Origin: Pogonophryne albipinna
Taxonomy: Eukaryota; Chordata; Actinopteri; Perciformes; Artedidraconidae
Direction of reading: 5' to 3'
DNA length: 64,000 bases
NCBI GenBank assembly: GCA_028583405.1
Contig: CM053257.1
Coordinates: 31,553,071 to 31,617,070, forward strand
The translations under genes were made by a program, and so were the position numbers. Shown in pieces: positions 20,611 through 32,300 of the stretch; position 1 is the first letter of the stretch, and the number at the start of each line of letters is the position of its first letter. The notes beneath the pieces are model-generated. The model made no database searches and was not told the DNA's origin. It saw only the letters and a program-made list of their open reading frames with translations.

Positions 20611-20871
20611 AATGGTGCGCTTCAAAAAAGGCAAGACAAAGAAAGCTTTAGACCTCTGGCAACAAGCGGGAGGTAGAGATTTCATCACCAGGTCTTTAAT
20701 TTCTCATGGTTTTAGTGAAGTTAATGTTACAACTGAGCAGTGGTCCTCAGTTACACTTACAGTGTTTAAAAGTAATAAGAAAGAGCATCTTAAGTGGTTG
20801 AGGGTCATCTGGGGTGAAGACCGACGTGCAGTCCGGACTGAGGTGCTTCAAGCAGGTACTGTTAAAAAATA
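20611..20871 (+). CDS. Unrecognised ORF of 86 codons (possible first exon)
   Basis: ATG at 20611 opens MVRFKKGKTKKALDLWQQAG, a basic start followed by a compact amphipathic stretch and EQWSSVTLTVF, HLKWLRVIWGEDRRAV. A consensus-like donor (CAAGCAG followed by GTACTG at about 20855) would allow splicing; unspliced it ends in a stop at 20871. I do not recognise the family. It lies directly right of the LINE target site, so before that insertion it was next to satellite array A and the piggyBac remnant. It may be transposon-encoded and linked to the ORF at 22025. Not assigned a function. Confidence 0.35.
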
Positions 20872-21500
20872 ACTTTGATGAGCCCCAGAGCAGAGTCCTG
20901 CCTCGGATACCCGGCGGATAACCCGCAAAACAGTTGTGTAACGATCAAAACATATAGGCCTATATCCAGGGGTGCACATAACTGGTACGCAGGTACGCAT
21001 GCAGGGCACCAATCTGAATTGCGTACGGTCACTTGCGTCACAAAGCGCATTTGCGTATCGACGTACTTGTGAAGCTTTTCCAGAAGGCGGTTAGATCACC
21101 GGACGACAGAGTCGGTCTCCGTGTGCACAGACAGGGCTGCTGATAACGTCGGTCTGTACAACGGAATTGTGCCAAAACTACGCCAACCGGCTGCGGAAGG
21201 AGACTCCCCCCCTTCACTGGAGAACTGCGCTAAAACAGCTGATCACAATGTTCACACTCTGTGGTCACGAAGTACTCCACTAGCCCCCCCCCGTCGACTT
21301 TCCTGAAGTACTCCACTAGCACCCCCCAAAATTCACAACAGGTCGGGTCGTGGGTCTTATATCAACAGGTCGGGTCCAGATTTGACTTGAAGATAATTGC
21401 GTGTAACGGTCGGTTCGCGGTAGCTACTGAGCTGCGAGGGTTCGGGTGGGTGCAGATTTGCAAAACTGGACCCATGCAGGACTCTGCCCAGAGGCTTTAA

Positions 21501-21861
21501 CCCTTGTGAATCCCTTTTAAAAACATTACTCTGAAAACACTAACGACAAAAATGTCCGCATCTAAAAATACTGTAATAAAGATATTATATGCTATGTTAA
21601 TATTTTTGTTCCACTTTCAATTACTTACATATTTTAACCAAATTCAGTGCTGATCATAATTAGCAAATGTTCATTCATTTTTATTTTTGTCGCTAGGGAT
21701 TTGAAAGTCACTATTTTGATTACACATACACTTATTAAGAACATGTTTCCAAAAAAACTCACATCTTTACCAAATGTCGTGCCATATTCTTAACACAATC
21801 AGAATGCTCGCAAAATTAAACAGTGGCATGGATAATACATTTCCTTAGGGAGGCATAAGGG
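21501..21861. mobile_element. piggyBac-like MITE (TTAA flanks)
   Basis: TTAA at 21497-21500 and 21862-21865, with ends CCCTTGTG and CATAAGGG. Length is 361 bp. The internal words CACTAACGACAAAAATGTCC are common near ends of fish piggyBac relatives. Confidence 0.65.
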
Positions 21862-22024
21862 TTAATGTGCTTATTTAATTAAATACTGCATCACAGTAGG
21901 ATGTTAACAGAATTTACTGTAATTGACCCAAGGATGGCAGATTGCTTAAAGTTGCATTGTAGTCTTACGATAAGAGATACAGTAATTAAATGAGATTTCT
22001 TACTTTTGTAATGTTTGTATTTAT

Positions 22025-22679
22025 ATGTCAAAATATGTCAGTGAAAGAGGGAGAGATGGACAGCACAGTATCAAGAAACAGTCTTACAGCGCACTTACGG
22101 GTGAGGAAGACGAGGACACAAGTCAGGATGACAGGGAAATAAGTAACGCACAGCCACAGTCTGAGATAGACACAGAAGAGTCAGACCAACAAAGTACAGA
22201 GACAGCCACCAAAATGACAACAACAATGAACAGAAAGTGCAAAGCAGGGCCAAAAAAGTTCAAAATTGCCATGACAAGAAAACAATGGAACAAAATTAAA
22301 CCTAAACATGGCAAAAAAAAACTCCGTCCCCCCTGGACTGATAACTTTTATCAGGAATTTTTGAAAAATAATCCATGCTGCACACTTGCTTTCAAATACC
22401 AGCATGTTAAGACAAATGATAGCCGTAAAAAGAATTCGCCATTTTTCTGTGCCTCTGCAAAATGCACATTTAATGGATGCAACGCTGTCTACAGTTTCTC
22501 AAAAAAGAACGGGCCAAAATCAACGGATAAAAAAATTATTTTTAAAGTCATGCTGCATTGGTGAAGTTATACACCATAAAAATCAAAGGCGATTTAGACC
22601 AGCAAAATACACAAGCAGAGGAACAATTTCCAAAGCCTTAACCAGTGGTGTCAGCAATTTGAGCGAATCGGTCACATGA
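22025..22679 (+). CDS. Unrecognised acidic/basic, Cys-containing protein, probably transposon-derived, frameshifted
   Basis: The first frame (22025-22563, 179 codons) has an acidic Ser/Glu/Asp/Gln-rich part (residues about 20-65), a Lys-rich stretch, then PWTDNFYQEFLKNNPCCTLA and a Cys cluster, FFCASAKCTFNGCNAVYSF. After FKVMLHW the frame changes and a second frame continues: GEVIHHKNQRRFRPAKY, then SRGTISKALTSGVSN. It appears one protein was broken by a single shift at about 22560. The C-x(6)-C-x(4)-C spacing suggests a metal-binding fold. I do not recognise the family; composition and setting suggest a mobile-element protein. It ends at satellite array B. Confidence 0.45.
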
Positions 22680-23230
22680 CCTGGAAGGTATTGAAGAAAT
22701 AAGCTAATTTTTCCATCAAATTATTAATATAAAAATATTTAAAGTATTAAAATACAATAAAAAGAGGTGTGTCCTATGCAGCCAGTGTAGTTCTTTGACC
22801 CAGCATTGATTTTGAGTGATTAGGTCACATGACCTGGAAGGTATTGAAGAAATAAGCTCATTTTTCCATCAAAATATTAATATAAAATATTTAGAGTTTT
22901 AAAATACAATAAAAAGAGGTGTGTCCTATGCAGCCAGTGTAGTTCTTTGACCCAGCACTGATTTTGAGTGATTAGGTCACATGACCTGGAAGGTATTGAA
23001 GAAATAAGCTAATTTTTCCATCAAAATATTAATATAAAATATTTAGAGTGTTAAAATACAATAAAAAGAGGTGTGTCCTATGCAGCCAGTGTAGTTCTTT
23101 GACCCAGCACTGATTTTGAGTGATTAGGTCACATGACCTGGAAGGTATTGAAGAAATAAGCACATTTTTCCATCAAAAATATTAATAAAACATATTTAAA
23201 GTATTAAAATGCAATAAAAGAGGTGTGTTC
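22671..23230 (+). repeat. 152-bp satellite, array B (about 3.7 units)
   Basis: GGTCACATGACCTGGAAGG recurs at about 22670, 22822, 22975 and 23127 (152-153 bp period). Units are nearly identical. Each carries GTCACATGAC, an E-box-like word, and GAGGTGTGTCCTATGCAGCC. Array A at 15022 is the same family inverted. Confidence 0.95.
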
Positions 23231-24327
23231 AATAAATGTATGCTCTTGAGTGAATTTCCTTCACATTCACAAGATCGAGAAGCTGTCGATTTATTAAAAA
23301 GAACATTTTTCTTGTCTAATTGTAAAAGTCATTTGTTGATGGTCCCTAAGTGAAAGCCTCCGCGGAGAAGATCTCCCCGTTAAACTGACGCTGCTGGCGT
23401 GTCCGCGAATGTCCGTCGAATATCCAACCTAAAACTAAATTCACCGCGGTTTTCTTCTTGTGGTGCTCTTGCTGATGTAACATGTTGGCCCCACTTAACA
23501 TAACAATGCCTAACACAAGGTTACCACCCGTGGGAGACAAAAGACTATTTATTGTAACGATAAAGAAATTCAATATAATGTCAGATAGCAACACAACTAT
23601 AAGACACATTTATACTTTAGAGACAAAGAGTAAACACCGTTTCTATTATAAATGTACGACGTGCTGATAACATGTGTAGCAACAACACCCATTGATAATT
23701 TACCGGGTGAAAGTAACTCGGTGCTGTTCCACAGATGGTTACTCTCCAAAGGCGGAAATAATGTGAGAATACAAACCTTACAGAAGGGCAAGAAAGTCAA
23801 ACTGGAGCATGAACGTGTTTCTGGTCCGGTTACCGTGAGAGTCTGCCCTCATCACACGGTGTCAACCCGGGGAGGGGCTGCTGACCCAAGCTAACATCCT
23901 CACCGGGAGACCACATGCTAACCCGAGCCAACGCATCCAAACACCCGCAGTTTGTCTCGCTGTTATCTCGTGTGTAACATCTGCACCGGGGTGGTCATTC
24001 GGTGTGAACGGTGAGTGGACCGGCCATCGGTCACGGTGCTGGAGAGGAGGAGAAGCTAGAGGTTGTTACCGCCATAAAGAGGTCCCACTCCGCAAGAAAT
24101 CCCAGATACCAGAAGCTCAGTTTTCAAGGATTCAAGGCTTTTATTGTCATGTGTGCATACAGTGTGGTTATGACAATGGAAATCTTAGGTCACAGGCTCC
24201 TCCCACAGTACAACACAATAAAACTGATAAAATAGTGCAAGTAAATAAAATAAAATATAATATAATAGAAATCTAGTTATTCTGCCCTGAAAGTCAATTT
24301 CTACTAATGTTATTTAAACCTAGAGTG
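23231..24327. other. Unassigned sequence with a GC-rich part
   Basis: No gene is supported. 23350-23470 and 23820-24060 are GC- and CpG-rich compared with surroundings and could be old promoter-like or LTR-like sequence, but I see no paired repeat. A LINE/SINE 3' end (minus, CAAGGATTCAAGGCTTTTAT) sits at about 24121-24205. Confidence 0.4.
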
Positions 24328-24895
24328 GGAAGTAACTAAGTACATTTACTCAAGTACTGTACTTAAGTATCATTTTGAGTGACTTTTACTTTACTTGAGT
24401 ATTTCCATTGTATGCTACTTTGTACTTCTACTCCACTACAATTCAGAGGTAAATTGTGTACTTTTACTCAACTACATTTATTTAATACCTTACTTTACAG
24501 ATGTGGATTAATGGTGTGAAATATAATCAACTCTTAAATCAGACTTTAGTTCCACCTGGAGTAAATTCACAAGCTACTGTATACAAAGTCATTCAAACTA
24601 GCTGCACCTTTACCAGCTTTGAGAACACTTTAATGATCAATCATTATAAAACATATCATATATATTATTCTGAAATGGACCAATCTGCACAATCACTACT
24701 TTTACTTTTGGTACTTTAAGTATATTTTGATGCTAATACTTTTGAACTTTTACTTGAGTAACATTTTGAATGCAGGACTTTTACTTGTAGCAGAGTATTC
24801 CTACACTCTGGTACTTCAACTTTTACTTAAGTACCAGATCTGAGTACTTCTTCTTCTTCTCAAGTAGGCCTACAAGAAACCAGTACTTTTACCAC
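24328..24895 (+). repeat. ACTCAAGTA-type repeat, copy 4 (uninterrupted reference copy)
   Basis: Starts AGTGGGAAGTAACTAAGTAC and ends near ACCAGTACTTTTACCACCTC. It lacks the insertions seen in copies 1 and 5, so it serves as the empty-site reference. Confidence 0.8.
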
Positions 24896-25085
24896 CTCTG
24901 TCATGTAGGCCTAAAATAACCTAAAGAATCTTTAAATCCAAATAATGTACAGATATAGACACTGAGTGAGATATCAATATTGGATCTATGACTCGTGAAA
25001 GGTAAAGCTTCCGGTTCACAATTAGTTTTTCAAACTAAAACTGTCTTCAGAAAGTGATATACTACCCTCTGGTGGTTTTTTGGGA

Positions 25086-26325
25086 GAAGTACTCAGATCT
25101 TGTACTTGAGTAAAAGTAGAAGTACCAGAATGTAGGAATACTACGTTACAAGTAAAATCCCTGCAATCAAAATGTTACTCAAGTAAAAGTAGAAAAGTAT
25201 TGGCATCAAAATATACTTTAAGTAAAAGTATTCATTTTGCAGATTAGTCCATTCCAGAATAATATATATGATATGTTATAATGATTGATCATTAAAGTGT
25301 TATCAAAGCTGGTAAAGGTGCAGCTTAATGACTTTGTATACTGCAGGGTAGCTTGTGAATTTACTCCAGGTGGAACTAAAGTCTGATTCAACACTTGATT
25401 ATATTTCACATCATTAATCCACATCTGTAAAGTAACTAAAGGTATTAAATACATGTAGTGGAGTAGAAGTACACCATTACCTCTGAATTGTAGTGGAGAA
25501 GTACAAAGAAGCATAACATGGAAATACTCTAGTAAAGTGTGACGAAAACTTCTGAAGCAATGGAGACGAAACTCAGAGAGACACGGGGAGAGCTGGAGCT
25601 TTGATGGCAAACACTGATGGTTTATTATAGAGTTACAGGCGGAGAATTGGACGAGACATGTGCTGCTGCCATGAGGTGGCATGACGTCTGTCCGTCCTGG
25701 GAGAGGGATCCCTCCTCTGTTGCTCTCCCTGAGGTTTCTCCCATTTTCCCTTTAAACTGTGGGTTTTCTCCGGAAGTTTTTCCTTGTACGATGTGAGGGT
25801 CTACGGACAGAGGGTGTCGTATTGTCATACTGATATTCTGTACACACTGTGAAGACCACTGAGACAAATGTAACATTTGTGATATTGGGCTATATCAATA
25901 AACATTGATTGATTGATTGAGGTGACACAGCTGCTGTCAAACCAATTCTGAAGATCTCGTCTGCAGTTCGAGGTTTTAACTAGTTCACAGTGTAATAATC
26001 AACATTCCTCATCAGCGAGACTAAACAAATATGGACCCTGAATCTAACTAGAGTTGTAATGACTTTGTATACTGCAGGGTAGCTTGTGAATTTACTCCAG
26101 GTGGAACTAAAGTCTGATTTAACACTTGATTATATTTCACATCATTCATCCACATCTGTAAAGTAATTAAAGCTATGAAATACATGTAGTGGAGTAATAG
26201 TACAACATTTACCTCTGAATGGTAGTGGAGTAGAAGTACAAAGTGGCAGAAAATGGAAATACTCAAATTAAGTATCTCAAAAGTGTAATTCAGTACAGTA
26301 CTTGAGTAAAGTTACTTCCCACCTC
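25086..26325 (-). repeat. ACTCAAGTA-type repeat, copy 5, with nested insertions
   Basis: Reverse orientation. It shares with copy 1 an extra segment (25500-26048 here, reverse of about 6965-7265) containing TAACTAGTTCACAGTGTAAT. That segment is itself split here by a LINE 3' end at 25679-25920. Both sides end with the GGTGGAACTAAAGTCTGATT module. Confidence 0.75.
25679..25920 (+). mobile_element. CR1/L2-type LINE 3' end with TTGA tail
   Basis: Runs from GCATGACGTCTGTCCGTCCT through GATATTGGGCTATATCAATAAA to (TTGA)n. GAGGTG is present on both sides (25673-25678 and about 25919-25924). Copy 1 has the unbroken site, CACGAGGTGACAC in reverse at about 7093-7105. This gives both the boundaries and the duplication. 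Confidence 0.85.
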
Positions 26326-27318
26326 TGCTTTTGCGCTACAACAATCTTAAATAATGTAGTCTTTGGTAGCCCACATTATATTTGTGGATGAGCGTGTATT
26401 GCAGATTCACTTTTTGGGTTAAAAAGATTTAAAAAAATGTACTCAATAAAATAAGAAATGTATTCTCAGTTGTAAAACTTCCGAGTGAGATCTGTCGAAT
26501 GCAGTAAAACAAGAGCTTGTTTGTATAAGGTGAAGGATGTGGCTAACAAAGGTCAATACAGCTAATCAATGGAAACCCTTTCCCTCATACTGTGGCTGTT
26601 TAACTCCCACAGTATTGACTTTAAACACTTTGGTAGTCTTAATGGATTTTTAATGGAACCAACCAACATGTGTTGTTTACTCAGTATGACTCAGCATTGA
26701 AAGGAGACAAGTCGTTTTTGTACACAACGTCATATATATTGTACATTTGATAGAGATTACAATAGAGAGATTCATATTTTACTGTCAATATGTACAGTAT
26801 AGCTTTTCTGTTTTGTTATTATTTTCTCATTTTTAGAGTAAAGGGCAATGCCTTGTTTACATGCAGCTGGGACATTAAAATCTTATTTAGATAAAAAATC
26901 TAATCTAATTTAGTCTTTTTGAAACTCTTCCCACAAGAATGGTATTTTCTTTATCCGACCTTTTTTTAGTTTGAACAACTAATAATTAATTCGATTTTTT
27001 TATAACGTTGCAAAGGCACCAGAGACAGTGGTTGAATATATGATATATTTTTTTTAATTCAACTTTTAACTGTATACTAAAAGTGTTATGTATAATTTAT
27101 TTAATTAAAGAGCCTCATTCCCGTGCCATATACTTTTTCTATGCACATTTTTACTTCAACTTCACATGTTTATACAACTATTTACTTTATTCTAATGTTG
27201 TGAAACTGTCACAACACTTAATTACAGCTGGAATTAATAAATGGAGTGAAGCCTGCGAGTTAGTTCAGGCAGTCAACTTGAGCACCAAGGATACATTTAC
27301 ACATATTGTATTGTATAC
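26326..27318. other. AT-rich intergenic DNA, nothing identified
   Basis: No coding potential or clear repeat boundaries. Several TATA-like and poly(T) runs. Confidence 0.5.
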
Positions 27319-27494
27319 ATTACATGTTACTTGTTGGACACTGTTATCCAAAGCGACTTACATACTGTGGACAATCCCCACAGGAGCAATTTGGGGTGAA
27401 GTGTCTTGCCCAGGGACACAACGACATGCTGACTGCAGTGTGCTCCCCTGATCCGAACACCAACGCACTCATCCACTGCGCCACACGCCTCCCA
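27319..27494 (-). mobile_element. tRNA-derived SINE, minus strand
   Basis: Same family as 909 and 2165, with core TTATCCAAAGCGACTTACAT and the box A complement CCACTGCGCCACACGCC next to the Tc1 element. Box B is mutated (CAGTGTGCTCCCC). Confidence 0.8.
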
Positions 27495-27498
27495 TATA

Positions 27499-28422
27499 CA
27501 GTTGCAAGAAAAAGTATGTGAACCCTTTGGATTCTCCACACAGAGCGTTGTGTGTTCCTTCCAAACAACTCAACTTTGGTTAATCTGTCCACAGAATATT
27601 TTGCCAGTAGTGCTGTGGAACATCCAGGTGCTCTTTTGCAAACTTCAAGCGTGCAGCAATGTTTTTTCTGGACAGCAGTGGCTTCCTCCGTGGTGTCCTC
27701 CCATGAACTCCATTCTTGTTCAGTGTTTTACGTATCGTAGATTCGTCAACAGAGATGTTAGCATGTGCCAGAGATTTCTTTAAGTCTCTAGCTGACACTC
27801 TAGGATTCTTCTTCACCTCATTGAGCATTCTGCGCTGTGCTCTTGCAGTCATCTTTACAGGACGGCCACTCCTAGGGAGAGTAGCAACAGTGCTGAACTT
27901 TCTCCATTTATAGACAATGTGTCTTACCGTGGACTGATGAACATCAAGGCTTTCAGAGATACTTTTGTAACCCTTTCCAGCTTTATGCAAGTCAACAATT
28001 ATTAATCGTAGGTCTTCTGAGAGCTCTTTTGTGCGAGGCATGGTTCACATCTGGCAATGCTTCTTAAGAATAGCAAATTCAAAACTGGTGTGTATTTTTT
28101 ATAGGGCAGGGCAGCTTTAACCAACACCTCCAATCTCGTCTCATTGATTGGACTCCAGGTTGGCTGACTCCTGACTCCAATTAGCTCTTGAAGAAGTCTT
28201 TAGCCTAGGGGTTCACATACTTTTTCCACCCTGCACTGTGAATGTTTACATGGTGTGTTCAATAAAAACATGAAAACATATAATTGTTTGTGTGGTATTA
28301 GTTTAAGCAGACTGTGTTTGTCTATTGTTGTGACTTAGATGAAGATCAGAACACATTTTATGACCAACTTATGCAGAAATCCAGGTAATTCCAAAGGGTT
28401 CACATACTTTTTCTTGCAACTG
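27499..28422 (-). mobile_element. Tc1-like transposon, internally deleted
   Basis: Terminal repeats CAGTTGCAAGAAAAAGTATG on both ends (inverted), with TA on both sides (27497-27498 and 28423-28424). A second, inner copy of GGGTTCACATACTTTTTC lies at about 28208, an IR/DR arrangement as in Sleeping Beauty relatives. The minus-strand ORF 28041-27583 encodes [20 protein letters not shown] with paired-type helix-turn-helix DNA-binding region ([31 protein letters not shown]-like motif) and reaches WTD, the first catalytic Asp. After that the frame breaks (KVELFGRN is in another frame) and the remaining DDE domain is gone. Non-autonomous. Confidence 0.95.
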
Positions 28423-28432
28423 TAGGTATACA

Positions 28433-28600
28433 CCTGTAGGCTCGGGGGGGGGGGATAGTTATCTAATCACTCAATGTTCTATGTAAATCTGTGGAGCGAT
28501 GAGGCCCGAGCCTAGACGCCAAAATCCAACTATCTGCTGCTTCTAATAAACATATCAAGAAGCACGTGAGGTGTCCGACTAAAAGTATATTCTGATTCTA
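28433..28600. repeat. Inverted-repeat element, copy 1
   Basis: CCTGTAGGCTCGGGGGG on the left and GGCCCGAGCCTAGACGCCAA further right form an imperfect foldback. The same element occurs inverted at about 44735-44864. Confidence 0.5.
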
Positions 28601-28780
28601 ATCGCAAGGACTTCTCTCCACCTGTAGATTGCAGATTCAAGGAGAAATATGCTATTCAAACACCAAAAAATCCTTAAAGTCACATTGTTGTTATTCAATT
28701 AAATACCATAGTAAGTAGCCAGGGATTAAATACATGTGCCCCCCTCTGTCCAAAGGCTTATGGCTTACGACAGTCTAGAC

Positions 28781-29328
28781 CAGGGGTGTCTGAAATACGG
28801 CCCAATAACTTATTTAGCATATGGCTTGACATCTACCCTTCCTATTTCCCCCTTATGAAAAGCAATCTGAGGCTTCTGTTGTATGGGATGAGCAGCCAAC
28901 ACTGTTTAAATAAATACAACCCTATGGAGAGCTGTGATAGGCTGCTTTTTTTAATAAAGCATATTCAAGTATCAAGCATCATTTTCCTACATTTGATTGA
29001 TTTTAACTTATAACTTAACTCAGGGGTGTCTTTCAAGCATGTAAATAAGCTGTATGGCTTTTTTTATCAACTAAGATTGACTGAATTTATTAGAAAAACT
29101 ATGCTTATTAACACATGTATAAGAAGCACAACATAAGCTTCATGTTTGGCCGTATTACATTAAACTGAATAATTAGCTGAGGGCCATTTCAAAATGGACA
29201 ACAGGCCGTAGTTTGGACGCCCCTGACTTTACTTATTGAGGCAATATACCTCACCTCTAGTAGGGGTCCCATCCCTTCGTATATATTTCTGCATGCGGCC
29301 CTCAGGGAGAAAGGTTTAGACACCCCTG
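28781..29328. mobile_element. hAT MITE (family H), copy 2, with a nested relative
   Basis: Ends CAGGGGTGTCTGAAATA and GGTTTAGACACCCCTG; flanks GTCTAGAC (28773-28780) and CCCTAGAC (29329-29336), 6 of 8 equal. Its interior is the reverse complement of the element at 9332. It is interrupted at 29021-29225. Confidence 0.8.
29021..29225. mobile_element. hAT MITE (family H) inserted into its own kind
   Basis: Ends CAGGGGTGTCTTTCAAG and GTTTGGACGCCCCTG; flanks ACTTAACT (29013-29020) and ACTTTACT (29226-29233), 7 of 8 equal. The copy at 9332 reads through this site without interruption, so it is the empty site. Its subterminal part (GCTGAGGGCCATTTCAAAAT) matches that of the host family. Confidence 0.8.
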
Positions 29329-29339
29329 CCCTAGACTCA

Positions 29340-32300
29340 CTCAACTGAAAGTTGCCGCACCTCGTCCATGTAGGCGTTTCAGATCAACAGACATTATACA
29401 AAAACTCACAATTTTCCATTTTCATCTCACTTTTTCCTTTATCAAAAAACATTGACGTTGTCTACATCACAGACAAGAATCATCAATATTCTGTTTTAAA
29501 CAATTTCGCCATGAACAGAATAAACCCCATGCCCATCCCTCCCCTGGAGCAAACTCCTCTATACACAGTATACTTTACATCGTTTCCGTTCAGTCTTTTT
29601 GCATTTTACATCATTATCAAAGTAGTATCAACAGCTTTAAAATACATACAATGCTCTTTTCCCATTGTAATTATACTCGATATCCTGATTGTACATACAG
29701 TATCATTTCCCACAGTTAGAGTTAGAGCTCTTTTCAACACAAAAAGGTTTCTGCATTTCATTCAAAACACTCGCAGAATTTGAATGACTCATACATGAGA
29801 GGAATTTCAAGCCGTATGTCATGAGAATGGAAACACTGCTTTTGAGCACAACATACATCAAATGATATTTACTCGACTCCACAGCTTTTATTCATGCATT
29901 TCCTTCCTGTTGGACGTCAGTAATATCCGTCTCAGACTCTCGAGGGGCTTTACTACCAACTGTTACGTCTGCCCGAAATTGAGATTATGAGGTACAGTCA
30001 GAGAATCTCGCTAATCCCCAATTAGAAGAGTTACACTGAGGGAATAACAAAGAGATTATAAAAGATCACTGTAACAAAAGAGAAACACAAGTTATAAAAC
30101 CAGTCCATGTAGTTGAGTTGTTTGGCAATATAGTCTCCTGTGTTGAGCACAAACTGTTTGGCAGTAGTGGGCTGTGCTCAATCGACCTGGTAGGGTTCAA
30201 AACAGTGATTTATACGTGCGTGACAAATTGGTAAAAAAAATCTAATTAGCTTTGCGTCACAGAAGCTCAGAGATCTCTATAAAACTTTGGCACCAGTCTT
30301 TCGCGAAGGAAATGTGTGCCAGGTGTTGCGCACATCTGCAATTTGAATACTAAAGAAATGTATGGAAGACTTTTTCAGAAGCTGGTTCAAATGTCTCTGA
30401 ATGCATTGATTTCATTAATGACCACAGTAATGACAGACAAACAATGATACCTCCAGGATTAAAACACTCACATTACTTTTCATGTGTATCGGCACGTTAA
30501 GCATTTGTCAACTTATTTGGTTTGTGAAATAAAAAATCTAAGTGTGGGAAAAGCTACCAGCGTCAAAAATGCATCAAGAAAGCCTTCGTAGTTTCTACCC
30601 TGTATACAAACATCCAGAGCCCTGGACTGACTGTTTTGCTATAAACCAACACATCTTCATTTCATTTAAGTATCAGTAACGTCACAAACTCTCCGCCAGT
30701 GGCTCTGGATACAGTACGCAACCTTTCAAAAGTAACGCTACCTTAAGAAAAAACACTTTTTTGGCACAGTGGCTGTCCAAGTGAAAAAGTGAGGTGTCTT
30801 TACATCATCTACTTATCGTTAAAGTAGAATTTCTTGAATTGTTGTCAGACTTTTTTTTTGGCAATTTGTTTGACAGCAGCAGAATCAAGTACATGAGCAG
30901 GTAATGAACAGTAGAGAGCAGGGATGTCTCATTCGATGTGTTGAGAGAAAAAAGAGTGGTCACCCCTTCTGGGAACTGAATCCACATTCAGATAATCCAC
31001 ATCCAAATAATAAAGAGCTAGCCTATTAATACTGGTTAGCACTCGAAGAATATCTTTTCATGATTGTTTTGGGGTTTAAAATAAGAGGAAATGTTAGATT
31101 TACTGTCAAATACTGACCTTTTTTTAACAGTGGGCAACTTATTTTATATACAAGACACTGGCAACTGTCATTTCTTCTTGGTGTACAAACAGGGAACGTC
31201 ATTAAAAAATATGATTTGACATTAAAATCTGTACAATGAATCCTCATGTACAATTTTTCTCTGCAAGCACAATGCGCACTAAGAACCAGCTTCAGATGGA
31301 GGATCCCATCTGCAAAAGGCCGTCAGCTTTTACACCGGTGGCTGGTTGGAAGTGGAGAAAATAATAATAATACAAAGTTGGGCCGGAAGTGGACGCATCC
31401 CAGGGTGTGAAATTACAGTGACATTATTATTTTTTTTGGGCCAAACATCAGCTTGACGAAACCAAAGAAAAGAGTGCTTACATTGTGGCTGAAGTGTTAG
31501 GCACTGCAACAAAACTAAAAACAAGATTTCTTTTGTTATGTTTCTGATAAACACAGTAAGGCAATTTGATTATGGCTGACTGATAGCAACATGAGTGCCA
31601 GTTCTGTCTTCAACATATTCACAACTCAGGAGAGAAACACTTCGCTTTTTCTTCTTCTAACCCATTTTAAGATTACCTGTGTAAAAACAGCTACAATCAA
31701 AAATGAGGCACTTTATAAAAGAGTATATAGATATCTAGGCTATATAGTATTAATCATATGTATACTGTATATTTTATATACCATTGTAATGTGTCACTTT
31801 ATATTAGAGTTCAGTTTGCAAATGAGGAAACAGACTACAGTATGCACTATAGTTTCTGTCGTTCTACTTGTATACCGTAGTATACACTATAGTATAATAT
31901 ACAGTTTTAATAAAGCTCAGTTGCCCAAATAAGTATTTACAATTTGACCTTTTTTGTGCTACACACATGGTTCAAAATGCATTCATTTAAATCCTTATTT
32001 GATCGGGAAGTGCTACCCTATGTAGTAGTTTGTCTTATGCTGTATTTAGGGACTGTTTGAACATTGTTAGGGAAGTTTTTTCTTTTTACAGAGCAGTAGA
32101 ACATATTTAAACTTTTTCTAATCCCAGATGTAGTCTCGCCCTGTGGACTTTTTTCTAAATACCACAGTAGTTACATCACAATACTTCCCATACAATATTG
32201 AGGAAGTGTGCTTTTTTTTTAAGAAAGCATAAATGTCAGGCCTTAAATACAATTGAAAAACTTAATATCATTGCCAATTTCCTGTAACTGTACTCTTTAC

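Noticed and set aside
23346..24060. Possible LTR or CpG-island promoter
   Set aside because: GC-rich, but no second LTR copy, primer-binding site or adjacent first exon could be found.
29352..29783. 143-codon ORF
   Set aside because: Low-complexity hydrophobic content, no Kozak or splice context and no family; more likely untranslated or intergenic DNA.
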